The notes under the pieces: model-generated
Seen by the model: only the letters and a program-made list of their open reading frames with translations
What the model was told of the DNA's origin: nothing
Databases searched by the model: none
Assembly: GCF_913058315.1 (NCBI RefSeq)
Contig: NZ_CAJXQY010000023.1
Location: 1-44,355 of the forward strand
Reading direction: 5' to 3'
DNA from: an uncultured Alteromonas sp.
Lineage (GTDB): Bacteria; Pseudomonadota; Gammaproteobacteria; Enterobacterales; Alteromonadaceae
DNA length: 44,355 bases
Program-made: the position numbers and the translations under genes
Shown: piece after piece, positions 25,667-35,600 of the stretch
Layout: every line of letters starts with the position of its first letter
Numbering within the stretch: position 1 is the stretch's first letter

Positions 25667-27925
25667 ATGTCTTTTGATGTCGATGAAGATATTTTGCAAG
25701 ATTTCCTGGTTGAAGCCGGTGAAATTCTTGAGCAACTCCAGGAGCAGTTAGTTGATCTGGAGAACAATCCAGAGGATAAGGACCTTCTCAATGCCATATT
25801 CCGGGGCTATCACACCGTAAAAGGGGGTGCCGGATTTTTGTCACTGACCGAACTGGTTGAAATTTGCCATGGCGCTGAAAACGTCTTTGACGTAATGCGT
25901 AATGGCCAGCGCTCGCTGACCCCCGAACTCATGGATACTATTCTGCAGGCCACTGACGTGGTAGTGGATATGTTTGAAAAGGTCAAAATGCGAGAGCCGC
26001 TGGAACCGGCTAGTGCTGGGCTGGTTGAGACATTGCACAAGCTGAGTAATCCGGAAGCGCCGGGAGAAGATATTTTTGGCGACACGCAGGATGAGGCGCC
26101 GGCCGCACAACCTGAACCCGTCGAAGTCGAAGAGACGTTCGAGCTGGAAGAAGACACTGCTCAATCAGGCAATCCATCTGAACTGATTGAAGATATCACT
26201 GAAGACGAATTTGAAGCCTTGCTCGATGAGCTGCACGGCACTGGTGGTGCACCCGGCGCCGCGGCTGGCGCTGCGCCTGCCTCTCCGGCACCGGCTCCAA
26301 CGCCGTCCGCCGCACCAGCTGCCAGCGGTAATGAAGACATTACTGACGATGAATTTGAAGCGCTGCTTGATGAACTACACGGTAAAGGGCAGTTCAGCGG
26401 CGAGTCCCCAGCCCCTGCATCACCTGCGCCTGCCAGTCCGGCTCCGGCAGTGGAGACAGGAGGGGGGGAAGAAATCTCTGATGATGAGTTTGAAGCCCTA
26501 CTGGATCAATTACACGGGCAAGGAAAAGGCCCCGGTGCGGATGCTCCTGCAGAACAAAAACCGGCTGAAAAACCGCGTGTAAAAGTTGACAATACACCGC
26601 CGCCAGCCGCCAAAGCCGCAGCGCCGGCTGCTAAACCTGCTACGCCGCCGGCTACCCCGGAAAAAGCTCAAAGCAAACCCGCGGCACCGGCAAAAGCCGC
26701 TGAACCTGCGGCTAAAAAAGAAGAGAAAAAAGCGGCGCCTGCTGCGCCTCAGGCAGAAACTACAGTCAGGGTTGATACCCGTCGTCTTGACCAGATCATG
26801 AACATGGTCGGTGAATTGGTACTGGTGCGAAATCGTTTGTTAAGTCTGGGCATCAGCATTAACGATGAGTCAATGTCTAAGGCCATTGCTAATCTGGATG
26901 TGGTTACCGGTGACTTACAAGGTGCTGTGATGCAAACCCGCATGCAGCCCATTAAGAAAGTGTTTGGGCGCTTTCCGCGAGTCGTTCGTGACTTAGCCCG
27001 CAGCCTGAAGAAAGAAATTACCCTTGAGCTTGAAGGGGAAGAAACCGATCTGGATAAAAACCTGGTTGAGGCGCTGGCCGATCCGCTGGTTCACCTGGTG
27101 CGAAACTCGGTGGACCATGGTATCGAAATGCCCGATGACCGTCAGGCTGCCGGTAAGCCCAGAATGGGTAAGGTGAAACTGTCTGCCTCCCAGGAAGGGG
27201 ACCATATTCTGCTGGTTATCGAAGATGACGGTAAAGGAATGGATCCGGACAAATTGAAGGACATCGCGATTTCCCGTGGTGTGCTCGATGCCGATGCGGC
27301 AGCCCGGATGTCGGATGTTGAAGCCTTCAATTTGATTTTTGCCCCTGGATTTTCAACCAAAACCGAAATCAGTGATATCTCTGGTCGCGGTGTTGGTATG
27401 GATGTGGTGAAAACCAAAATCAACCAGCTTAATGGTACGGTAAATATTGATTCTCAGTTGGGTCGTGGTACTCGTCTGGAGATAAAAGTACCCCTGACAC
27501 TGGCCATTTTGCCAACGCTAATGATTGTGGTGGGCAAACAAACCTTCGCATTACCGCTGGGTGCTGTGAGCGAAATTATTAACATGGATATTAAAAAGAC
27601 CAACACTGTTGATGGTCAGCTAACCATGATTGTGCGCTCCAAGGCGATCCCGCTGTTTTTCCTGGGTGACTGGCTAATTCGTGGGCCGAAAAATATTGAG
27701 CGCGACAAAGGCCACGTAGTGGTAGTGCAAATGGGCACTAAACAGGTGGGCTTTGTAGTGGATGCCTTAATCGGGCAGGAAGAGGTGGTCATTAAACCTC
27801 TGGATGCTTTATTGCAAGGCACGCCGGGCATGGCAGGCGCGACGATCACCTCAGATGGTGGCATTGCGCTTATTCTGGATATTCCGAGCCTGCTTAAGCG
27901 ATACGCCCGCAAAGCGATCAAGTAA
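25667..27925 (+). CDS. cheA: Chemotaxis histidine kinase CheA with repeated linker
   Basis: Kinase that autophosphorylates under receptor control and feeds CheY and CheB; 752 residues. P1 has phospho-acceptor His49 in HTVKGGAGF. P3 dimerisation begins at about 366. The P4 ATPase has HLVRNSVDHGIE, DDGKGMD and SGRGVGMDVV. P5 at the C terminus binds CheW. Between P1 and P3 (about 130-365) lies an Ala/Pro-rich linker with three copies of a DEFEALLDELHG motif. No ordinary P2 CheY-docking domain is apparent. This zone corresponds to the region where Vibrio CheA carries its localisation (LID) segment. A base-perfect catalytic core leaves no doubt about the kinase itself. Confidence 0.97.
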   Translation: MSFDVDEDILQDFLVEAGEILEQLQEQLVDLENNPEDKDLLNAIFRGYHTVKGGAGFLSLTELVEICHGAENVFDVMRNGQRSLTPELMDTILQATDVVVDMFEKVKMREPLEPASAGLVETLHKLSNPEAPGEDIFGDTQDEAPAAQPEPVEVEETFELEEDTAQSGNPSELIEDITEDEFEALLDELHGTGGAPGAAAGAAPASPAPAPTPSAAPAASGNEDITDDEFEALLDELHGKGQFSGESPAPASPAPASPAPAVETGGGEEISDDEFEALLDQLHGQGKGPGADAPAEQKPAEKPRVKVDNTPPPAAKAAAPAAKPATPPATPEKAQSKPAAPAKAAEPAAKKEEKKAAPAAPQAETTVRVDTRRLDQIMNMVGELVLVRNRLLSLGISINDESMSKAIANLDVVTGDLQGAVMQTRMQPIKKVFGRFPRVVRDLARSLKKEITLELEGEETDLDKNLVEALADPLVHLVRNSVDHGIEMPDDRQAAGKPRMGKVKLSASQEGDHILLVIEDDGKGMDPDKLKDIAISRGVLDADAAARMSDVEAFNLIFAPGFSTKTEISDISGRGVGMDVVKTKINQLNGTVNIDSQLGRGTRLEIKVPLTLAILPTLMIVVGKQTFALPLGAVSEIINMDIKKTNTVDGQLTMIVRSKAIPLFFLGDWLIRGPKNIERDKGHVVVVQMGTKQVGFVVDALIGQEEVVIKPLDALLQGTPGMAGATITSDGGIALILDIPSLLKRYARKAIK
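26189..26518 (+). repeat. Three-fold protein repeat in the CheA linker
   Basis: Three 17-residue units occur at CheA residues 175-191 (EDITEDEFEALLDELHG), 223-239 (EDITDDEFEALLDELHG) and 268-284 (EEISDDEFEALLDQLHG). They start 48 and 45 residues apart, with Ala/Pro/Ser-rich spacers. Each unit is an acidic amphipathic helix flanked by disorder, the look of a short docking motif. Confidence 0.9.
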
Positions 27926-27952
27926 TAGCGTTGAGAAGAGGATTGTTATTGA

Positions 27953-29125
27953 ATGGCTTTTAAAGTCCTGGTTGTTGACGATTCCAGCTTTTATCGCCGT
28001 CGGGTTAAAGATATTCTTAACGAAGACCGTTCACTGGATGTGGTCGGCGAAGCCGCAAACGGCCGCGAAGCAGTAGAAAAAGTCAAAGCGTTACGTCCTG
28101 ACGTGGTGACCATGGATGTGGAGATGCCGTTAATGGACGGCATCGAAGCGGTCAAACGCATAATGACTGAATGTCCGGTGTCGATAATCATGTTTTCCTC
28201 GCTGACTCATGAAGGCGCCAAAGCCACACTGGATGCGCTGGAAGCCGGCGCAGTGGATTTTCTGCCTAAGCGCTTTGAGGATATAGCCAAGGATCGCAGT
28301 GATGCGGCCACACTGTTACGAACCAAAGTGCGGCTTTTAGCTCGTCGAGCGCCATCATCTTCGCTGCGACCCAGACCAACGGCGCGTCCCGGTAGTCTGT
28401 TAAACAAGGCACAGCCAGAGCGGCTTAAACCTGCCAGACCGATGCCGGCCAACGCACCAAAATCTACTTTTTTCAGAAGTTCTACTGTGCTCAGTGGCAG
28501 TCAGGATGCCGCTGAACCGGTTATTGTGTCGCAGGTGCAACGCAGTGGTAAGCGTTATCGTTGCCTGGCTATTGGTGCATCAACAGGTGGGCCGGTAGCC
28601 TTACAAAAAGTACTGACCCATTTACCGGCACGGTTTCCGTTTCCCATTTTCCTGGTCCAGCATATGCCAGGGACGTTTACCCATGCCTTTGCGGAGCGCC
28701 TGAATCAACATTGTCAGATTCAGGTAAAAGAAGCTGAGCATGGGGAGGTTGTCCAGGCTGGCTGTGCTTATCTGGCGCCGGGCGGTAAACAAATGGAAAT
28801 CGAGAAACGGGCTGGTCAGGCCCATATCGTGATCAAAGAAGTCAATTCTTCGGACATTGGCTACAAACCCAGTGTGGATATTACCTTTAACAGCCTGTCC
28901 CAGGTTTATGGGGGCGATACGCTGGCCGTCATACTAACCGGCATGGGAGCTGATGGTCGTGAAGGGTGCCGGACACTGAAATCACTGGGCGCAAAAGTGT
29001 GGGCTCAGGATAAAGACAGTAGCGTGGTGTATGGTATGCCGCAAGCGGTCACGGTCGACAGACTTGCCGAAGTGAATATTGACATCAATGACATTGGCGA
29101 ATGTATTAAAACCGAAATGTCCTGA
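27953..29125 (+). CDS. cheB: Chemoreceptor methylesterase CheB
   Basis: Removes receptor methyl groups when phosphorylated by CheA; 390 residues. The receiver domain has phospho-acceptor Asp55, followed by a linker (about 130-200) and the esterase domain with catalytic Ser210 (GASTGGP), His237 (QHMPG) and Asp334 (TGMGADG). It follows cheA by 27 bases. The methyltransferase CheR is not in this window. Confidence 0.97.
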   Translation: MAFKVLVVDDSSFYRRRVKDILNEDRSLDVVGEAANGREAVEKVKALRPDVVTMDVEMPLMDGIEAVKRIMTECPVSIIMFSSLTHEGAKATLDALEAGAVDFLPKRFEDIAKDRSDAATLLRTKVRLLARRAPSSSLRPRPTARPGSLLNKAQPERLKPARPMPANAPKSTFFRSSTVLSGSQDAAEPVIVSQVQRSGKRYRCLAIGASTGGPVALQKVLTHLPARFPFPIFLVQHMPGTFTHAFAERLNQHCQIQVKEAEHGEVVQAGCAYLAPGGKQMEIEKRAGQAHIVIKEVNSSDIGYKPSVDITFNSLSQVYGGDTLAVILTGMGADGREGCRTLKSLGAKVWAQDKDSSVVYGMPQAVTVDRLAEVNIDINDIGECIKTEMS

Positions 29126-29156
29126 TCAATAGTTGCTGACAGGCGGGAGAAAAACG

Positions 29157-29924
29157 TTGAAAATTTGGACCATAGCCAATCAGAAAGGTGGCGTCGGTAA
29201 AACAACCACGACGGTCACTCTGGGAGGAATTCTGGCAAAGCGTGGTTTTAACGTTTTACTGGTTGATATGGATCCGCACGCCTCGCTTAGTTACTACTTC
29301 GGCATTGACTCAGAAGAACTGTCCAGCTCCGTCTATGATATTTTCGCTAATCCTTCTGGCTTAAGTGACGATAAGGTATTGGATTGTTTATGTCCCAGTA
29401 AACTCGATAGCCTGTTTATTCTGCCATCAACCATGGCACTGGCCACGCTGGACCGCTCACTGGGAAATCAGATTGGCATGGGATTGGTGCTCAAAAAAGC
29501 GCTCAGACAAATCGAATCGCAGTTTGACTATGTGCTGATAGACTGTCCGCCGGTACTCGGTGTACTGATGGTTAACGCACTGGCGGCCTGCGAAAAGGTG
29601 ATTGTGCCGGTGCAAACCGAGTTTCTGGCCCTTAAAGGGCTGGACAGAATGATGCACACACTCAAAATTATGGGCAAAACCTTATCCCGGAATTTTGACA
29701 CCATCATAGTGCCGACAATGTTTGACCGGCGTATTAATGCTGCTATTGCCGCTCAAAAACAATTGTTACTGGACTACAAAGAACAAATTTGGAAAGGTAT
29801 GATACCGGTGGATACACGGTTTCGCGACGCCAGTCAGATACAGGCGCCAGCGTCCATAGTGTACCCCAAAGCTCGTGGCGTATTTGCCTACGAGAAATTA
29901 CTCAACGTCCTGGATAGTGACTAA
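29157..29924 (+). CDS. parC: ParA-like ATPase ParC, polar localiser of chemotaxis arrays
   Basis: ParA-family ATPase of about 255 residues. In Vibrio the gene at this exact place, between cheB and parP, directs chemotaxis arrays to the cell pole. The deviant Walker A is QKGGVGKTTT near the N terminus, followed by LVDMDPHASLSYYFG and the Walker B region YVLIDCPPVLG. I choose TTG 29157, which has GGGAG seven bases upstream and gives MKIWTIANQKGG. The farther TTG 29133 has no ribosome site and adds a non-conserved stretch. The role is inferred from the neighbourhood and family. Confidence 0.9.
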   Translation: MKIWTIANQKGGVGKTTTTVTLGGILAKRGFNVLLVDMDPHASLSYYFGIDSEELSSSVYDIFANPSGLSDDKVLDCLCPSKLDSLFILPSTMALATLDRSLGNQIGMGLVLKKALRQIESQFDYVLIDCPPVLGVLMVNALAACEKVIVPVQTEFLALKGLDRMMHTLKIMGKTLSRNFDTIIVPTMFDRRINAAIAAQKQLLLDYKEQIWKGMIPVDTRFRDASQIQAPASIVYPKARGVFAYEKLLNVLDSD

Positions 29925-29925
29925 A

Positions 29926-30678
29926 ATGAGCAAAGATACACCGTTTGCCAAAGAAGAGGTGATGGAAGAATACCTCAGCAGTTTATTACGCGATGTCGAA
30001 GACCCGGCAGACGTAACGGCGCGCACTGCCAAACTGTTGGAAAAGGCAACGGTTGAGCTGACGCCGGATGTGCCGGAAACACCGCCTGCGCCAGTAAAAA
30101 AACCAACTGAAGCTGAAACGGTAGTGCCAGCCGAAGAGGTTATCGCTGAAGTTAAAGCGAGTGTTGAAGAGAAAGCATCGGTGCCGCCGCCGGATGTGCC
30201 GGTTAAACCTCTCGAAGAACGTCTTGATAATGTGTTTCAGGCGCTGTTCTTTGAAGTGGCAGGGTTAACGCTTGCCGTTCCGTTAATTACGCTGGGCGGA
30301 ATACATAACCTGTCGAAGATAGGTCCACTGTTCGGTAAACCCGCCTGGTTTATGGGGGTGATGCTGCATCGGGAAGAGAAATTAAGCGTTGTGGATACTG
30401 CGCAGTGGGTTATGCCGGAAAAATACGACCAAACTCTGGCGGATAAGCTAAACTATCAGTATCTCATTATGTTAGGTGACAGTCCGTGGGGATTAGCCAG
30501 TGAAAAGCTGGTCAATACGGTGACCTTAAACAAGGATGATGTGAAATGGCGTCAGGCGAATGCGAAGCGTCCCTGGCTTGCCGGTATGGTAAAAGATAAA
30601 ATGTGTGCATTGTTGGATGTTGATGAACTAATATCAATGCTGAATAACGGCTTGGGCAGTAAAGACCAGGTACTATAG
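29926..30678 (+). CDS. parP: CheW-like array localisation protein ParP
   Basis: Protein of 250 residues with a short N-terminal helical segment (EVMEEYLSSLLRD), a disordered Pro/Glu/Val-rich linker (about 45-95) and a C-terminal CheW-like domain (about 100-245) like the array-integration domain of Vibrio ParP. ParP joins receptors, CheA and ParC so that arrays stay at the pole. The ATG at 29926 is one base after the parC stop, so translation is probably coupled. An upstream in-frame extension to 29875 lies inside parC and is not credible. Confidence 0.87.
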   Translation: MSKDTPFAKEEVMEEYLSSLLRDVEDPADVTARTAKLLEKATVELTPDVPETPPAPVKKPTEAETVVPAEEVIAEVKASVEEKASVPPPDVPVKPLEERLDNVFQALFFEVAGLTLAVPLITLGGIHNLSKIGPLFGKPAWFMGVMLHREEKLSVVDTAQWVMPEKYDQTLADKLNYQYLIMLGDSPWGLASEKLVNTVTLNKDDVKWRQANAKRPWLAGMVKDKMCALLDVDELISMLNNGLGSKDQVL

Positions 30679-30696
30679 TCAAGTGGAGCCAAGTGC

Positions 30697-31185
30697 ATGA
30701 GTGATGACAGAAATAATAACGCAGGCAATGTCGACGATCAGGTATTGCAATGGGTAACCTATCGGTTAGGCGAAGAAACCTACGGCATCAATGTAATGCA
30801 GGTTCAGGAAGTCTTGCGGTACTCTGAGATTGCGCCGGTTCCCGGAGCTCCGGATTATGTTTTAGGGATTATCAATCTGCGCGGTAACGTAGTCACTGTA
30901 ATTGATACCCGTGCCCGGTTTGGTTTGCCACCGGAAGAAGTGACCGATAATACCCGCGTGGTTATTATTGAGTCTGATGAACAGGTAGTAGGCATTCTGG
31001 TCGACAGCGTGGCCGAAGTGGTATACCTCAAGTCGTCAGAAATCGACAGTGCGCCAAATGTCGGCACCGAGGAAAGCGCCAAGTTTATCCAGGGTGTGAG
31101 TAACCGTGACGGTGAACTGCTTATCCTGGTTGATTTAAATAAACTTCTCAGTGACGAGGAGTGGGACGAGTTAAGCAGTCTGTAA
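30697..31185 (+). CDS. cheW: Chemotaxis coupling protein CheW
   Basis: Adaptor linking receptors to CheA; 162 residues, a single CheW domain with the signatures YGINVMQVQEVLRY, VLGIINLRGNVVTVIDTR and GILVDSVAEVV. The ATG at 30697 has GGAG about nine bases upstream. It is the second CheW-fold gene in a row after parP, but it is compact and canonical. Confidence 0.97.
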   Translation: MSDDRNNNAGNVDDQVLQWVTYRLGEETYGINVMQVQEVLRYSEIAPVPGAPDYVLGIINLRGNVVTVIDTRARFGLPPEEVTDNTRVVIIESDEQVVGILVDSVAEVVYLKSSEIDSAPNVGTEESAKFIQGVSNRDGELLILVDLNKLLSDEEWDELSSL

Positions 31186-31209
31186 GCAAAACTACCGTTC
31201 ATTCTTCAC

Positions 31210-31626
31210 ATGGAAGTTAATCTGTCTTTACTGATAGCAGTTGCTGCCTTATGTGTATCGGTGCTCTTCACCACCGTACTCTGGTTTGTCAGTCGGCGTA
31301 ATCATGCTCGGCTGACAAAAGAGCTCGCACAGCAGCAGCAACATCTCAGCGCTCTCAAAAAACAGCTTCATATCAACGCCAGCACGCTTGAAGAGATTCA
31401 GGCGCGTAGTTTGGTGGTGGCCAAAAATACCGAACAAACTGAAGCGGCTCTGGCTGCTTTAAAGCAGCAACTCACGGCCCTGGGCGAGCAGGATCCCGAT
31501 AGCCGCTTGTATCAAAGGGCCGCGGAGATGATCCAGTCCGGCGCCAGCGTTGAAGAGGTGATGCACAATTGTGATCTGCCATTAGCGGAAGTCCAGTTGC
31601 TAATGAATATTCATCAGCCTAAATAG
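31210..31626 (+). CDS. DUF2802 membrane protein
   Basis: Protein of 138 residues with an N-terminal membrane helix (about 6-28), a long coiled coil (about 30-95, rich in Gln, Leu and Lys) and a small C-terminal helical domain (about 100-138, RAAEMIQSGASVEEVMHNCDL is shortened here to AAEMIQSGASVEEVMHNC). The C-terminal part resembles a small helix-turn-helix-like fold typical of DUF2802. Members of this family sit just after cheW in Pseudomonas, Vibrio and Shewanella polar flagellar loci. The function is unknown to me; a link to polar array or flagellar organisation is suggested only by position. Confidence 0.8.
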   Translation: MEVNLSLLIAVAALCVSVLFTTVLWFVSRRNHARLTKELAQQQQHLSALKKQLHINASTLEEIQARSLVVAKNTEQTEAALAALKQQLTALGEQDPDSRLYQRAAEMIQSGASVEEVMHNCDLPLAEVQLLMNIHQPK

Positions 31627-31969
31627 GCAGCCGTTTCAGCGGCCTCAGTGTCGCTAGTTTAATTAATCCAGCAATAATAAATCTCCCCCTCAGTCAGGCA
31701 TTGTGCCGTCATAGTGTTTTGTTTATCTACGCAATGTTAATTGTAAATATATGTTTTTATTATGTTTAATATTAATGCTGTTATTCAATTTGGTAAATAT
31801 CAGTGTTTGATTATTGAACAGCGTGGTTGTGCAAAAAAATAACCTCAATGTTAAAAAAATGTGTAAGTGATGTTAATTGCAGGCCGTCACAATGCCCTTC
31901 CTTAAGGCGATTTTGCATCCATATGCTGCAGATTGCCCGGGCACACAGAAAAATAACTGGGGTACTAAG
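31627..31969 (+). other. AT-rich intergenic region before the xylanase unit
   Basis: This 343-base stretch has no credible gene. It is much richer in A and T than its surroundings, with several A and T runs between about 31730 and 31870 and a TTAATATTAA palindrome at 31766-31775. A weak -35/-10 pair (TTGAAC about 31815, AAATAA 17 bases later) may drive the downstream unit. It marks the border between the chemotaxis genes and the accessory xylanase genes. No clear terminator follows the DUF2802 gene; only a weak GCCG/CGGC hairpin is seen. Confidence 0.5.
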
Positions 31970-32668
31970 ATGAACAAATTAATAATTGGAGGGGTGCTGT
32001 TAATGCTAAACACAGCGCCTCAGGCGGTTGCCGGTGTTATTGCCAATGGTGACTTTGCTGATTGCAGCTATAGCGGCTGGGCAAAAGATACCGATGGGTT
32101 TGGTGATGTCAGTGTCATGGACGATTTTACCATTGCCAGCGGGCCGGACTGCGCTGCACAGCTACTGGTTGATGCTGGCAACACAGAAGCGTGGTTTGCG
32201 AACACTTTATTTCAAAATATAGCGCTCAACAGCTCCGAGCAATACCGGCTCAATGTTGATTTAAGTGTGGGGTCTGAGTTGAGCAGCGCCGATAATGGTT
32301 TTATCGCCGACTATTTTGTGGTGGCGTTTGGTGATGGCAGCGGTCGTTATTTTGGTGAAAATGGCCAGCCCGGTAACGTTTTTAGTGCCGATATTGACGG
32401 TAACAGTCGTTATTCGCTGGACATCATGCTCGATAATACACTGTCCTCATTTGCCGACTTGACCCTCGAATTTCAGTTACTGATTGGCTTTGATGAGTTC
32501 GGCAGTGATTTGGCAGGGTCTTTTTTGCAGGTTGATAATGTGTCGGTTACGGCTATCAGTGACGACAATGTTACCGTCAGTGCACCTTCCCAGGCGTTGC
32601 TGTTAGGCCTGGGTCTGGCCGGGTTGGCTTTGGTTAATCGTCAGCGCAGCGCGGGAGGTCGTCAATGA
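31970..32668 (+). CDS. Exported beta-sandwich protein with PEP-CTERM-like tail
   Basis: Protein of 232 residues, starting at ATG 31970. There is a signal peptide at about 1-22 (ends AVAGV), then a single domain beginning ANGDFADCSYSGW, a pattern common at the start of galactose-binding-like or CBM4/9-like modules, with two cysteines that could pair. The C terminus (about 203-232) is a PEP-CTERM-like sorting tail: SAPSQ, a short hydrophobic helix (LLLGLGLAGLALV) and an Arg-containing end. Exosortase systems recognise such tails, and this one has APS where classical members have PEP. No exosortase gene is in the window. It overlaps the xylanase by four bases (ATGA). A role in binding xylan or the cell surface is an inference. 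Confidence 0.75.
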   Translation: MNKLIIGGVLLMLNTAPQAVAGVIANGDFADCSYSGWAKDTDGFGDVSVMDDFTIASGPDCAAQLLVDAGNTEAWFANTLFQNIALNSSEQYRLNVDLSVGSELSSADNGFIADYFVVAFGDGSGRYFGENGQPGNVFSADIDGNSRYSLDIMLDNTLSSFADLTLEFQLLIGFDEFGSDLAGSFLQVDNVSVTAISDDNVTVSAPSQALLLGLGLAGLALVNRQRSAGGRQ

Positions 32669-35600
32669 AGCTTAATGCCTTTACCATCGCTTTGCTGAGT
32701 GCCGGACTGGCCGTTACAGCGCCGGTCAGCGCTGCCTGGCAGTCACTCAGTGACGGTGTTGATTCGACGACATCGCGGGCGACTATCGACAGAGTTAATC
32801 GTGTATACAGTGCGGTGGTTACTTTAACCAATACGTCACAAGACACTATCGACGGGCCGTTTCGAATTTTGATCACCAACAGTTCAATTGAGGTGAATGG
32901 TGCCGACGGCTATACCGGTGAGGGGATACCTTATGTCGACGTTAATGCCGAAAGTCTGGCCGGCGGCGAGCGTATCGCCGTGTCGGTTTCCTTTAATTTA
33001 GAGCGCAAGCGACTCAGTTTTACCCCAGTACTGCAACAGGATAATCCTAACATAGGTGTTTACGCCGAAGCGGAAGGAGGAGGAGATGCCACACTTAATT
33101 ACCTCGGCATGGATCTGACAATAGACACCGGCGCGCCGGGGTACGTAACCACGCTGATGAATGCAACCGTACCACCAGAGGACGACAGCCGGGTAGCGGA
33201 GTTACTGGTTAATTTCAACCAGGCTGGCACCTATGCACTCTACGCGCGTGTTCGCGTGGGGCCCGGTGGATTCAGTGATGACAGCATGTATATTCCGTCA
33301 GCTCTGGGTAACAATAATGAATGGATACTGGTGAACGGCATCACAGGTTATGCCGCGCCAGGAGAAGAAGGCTACGAGCCGGATACGGTAGTCGATAGCG
33401 GTGGCGAAGCGAATTTAGAAGCCTTTATGTGGGTGGCCATTACAGATGGCGAATATACCGTCGCTAACAATAATACGACTGAGGTGTTTCGCTACGCCAG
33501 CCGTGAAGACGGACTGGATATTGATAAGTTTGTGTTTGCGCCAGCGGAACTTGCCTATACCGTGGAACAGCTTGAAGAGGGTCTGCCTGGCCAGGTGGTA
33601 ACGCCTGGGGAAACCTATACACCATCGGGTCCACCGCTAGCCGATGGCAAGTCTAAGTTTTTAGGCAGCGTTTGTTGTGGCGCTCAGCGGCCTAATTTTG
33701 AAGCGTATTGGAATCAGGTTACGGCTGAAAATGCCGGTAAATGGGGCTCAGTTGAAGCCGTGCGCGATCAGTATAACTGGACCGGACTCGATGAAGCTTA
33801 CAATCTGGCAAAAGACAACGGGTTTGTTTATAAACACCATGTGCTGGTGTGGGGCAGTCAGCAGCCAGGCTGGATTGATACCCTGACACCGGCCGAACAG
33901 CTCGATGAGATCCTTGAGTGGTATCAGGCGGTCAACCAGCGCTATCCGGCCATCGATTTTATTGAGGTCGTTAATGAATTTGACAACGCACCACCGGATG
34001 GTAGCAATGGTCGACCTGATTATGTGGATGGTCTGCGCCTTTACGATCCGGCAGTGACTGCTGAAGTGGAAGGCTTCTTCCTGGCCCGTGGTGATGATGC
34101 CGTAACAGCGGCGCAAAAGGCCGAAGATTACGACTGGATTGTTAATGCCTTCCAGATGGCGCGAGACATTTTTCCGGCCAGCACACAGCTGATGTTTAAC
34201 GAATACAGTGTGATTAACTCTGACGCCAGAACCGATAAAGTCATTGATTTGGCTAATCTGCTGCAATCGAAAGGCCTGATTGATGCGATTGGCTTCCAGG
34301 GACATGCTTTTTCAACCGGCGGCCCGCTTGAGACTATGGTGAATAATATCGACCGGATGGACAGTCAGACTGGCCTGGATATCTATCTCACGGAACTGGA
34401 TATTGATGGCGCTGATGAACTAACACAATTACTTGAATATCAACGTTTATTCCCGGCGTTCTGGACACACCCCGCGGTGGAGGGGATCACCATGTGGGGT
34501 TATCTGCCCGGGCACTGGCGGGAAGAGCAGGGCGCCATTCTGGCTTATGAAACAGGCGTAGAAAAGTCAGCGCTGAAATGGCTTAAGGGCTATGTGCGCG
34601 AACTGGCGCCGCAGTTCAATCAACCCTCGTTGATTACGGTGGATGAAACCTCGGCAGTGGGCACCCAGGTGGCTGATCTGGTGTCTTATGACTATCAGGG
34701 CAGCCCCCATGATCAGAGTTCAGCCGTACAATGGTCTGTATTGAGTGGCAATGACAACGGCTTGTTTGCGGTGGATGCGCAAAGCGGCAAAATCAGTGTG
34801 GCAGCGCCGTTAAGTCCCGGCTTATATGATTTGTATATCCAGGTGGTTGAAGGCGAGTACCCCAGCTTTACCCGTCAGGTGCAGATCGTGGTGCCCGGTG
34901 ATGATTTACCACCAGAGGTGATTGAATATGACTTTACTGATGGCACTCAGGGCTGGCGTGGGGATTACGGTACGACGGCAACGGTAGGCTACGATGAAAG
35001 CATACCGGCTGCATTGTTAGTGCCGGACTGGCCGAGCCGTAATGCCCAGGAGTACATTGAGGAAATCAGTATGACTGACCTCAACGGCGCTAACCTGAGT
35101 TATACCGTGAATGTGACCCAGGGGCAGGTTGATGGGGGAATGACAATCCAACCCTATGTGCAAACCGGCGGTCCAACCTATTCGCGTATCTATGGTGCGG
35201 CTATCGTACCGGTTGCCGGCGAGAATGTGATCACCTTTGCGCCCGAGGATAACAGTGCCGGCGATCTGGCCATCATCGAGCGTCTGGGGCTTCAGTTGAA
35301 CGGTCCGTTAACCGAGGGAACTGATGATGTGGTTGAAATGACCTACGTCAGACTGGAAATTCCCACTTCATTACCCAGTGCCGAAACGGTGACGTATGAC
35401 TTTATTTCAGACAGTGAAGGTATGCGCGGTGATTATGGGACCAATGCCAGCGTAATCCATCGTCCGGCGCAAGAGGCAGTCAGCTTGCAGCCAAATGACA
35501 GCAGCGAAACTCACAACTACATACTGGGCGTGCCCAGCCGTGATTACGCTGGGGCGGCGATTACTTACACGCTTAATGTCAGCAGTGATCTGGCCGCCAG

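Noticed and set aside
26187..26582. Second + strand open frame inside cheA (131 codons)
   Set aside because: It is an out-of-frame reading of the Ala/Pro-rich linker and its repeats; the cheA frame has conserved domains on both sides.
33748..34305. Minus-strand open frame of 185 codons opposite the xylanase
   Set aside because: It lies wholly within the GH10 barrel coding sequence, has no recognisable domain, and the + strand frame carries the catalytic motifs.
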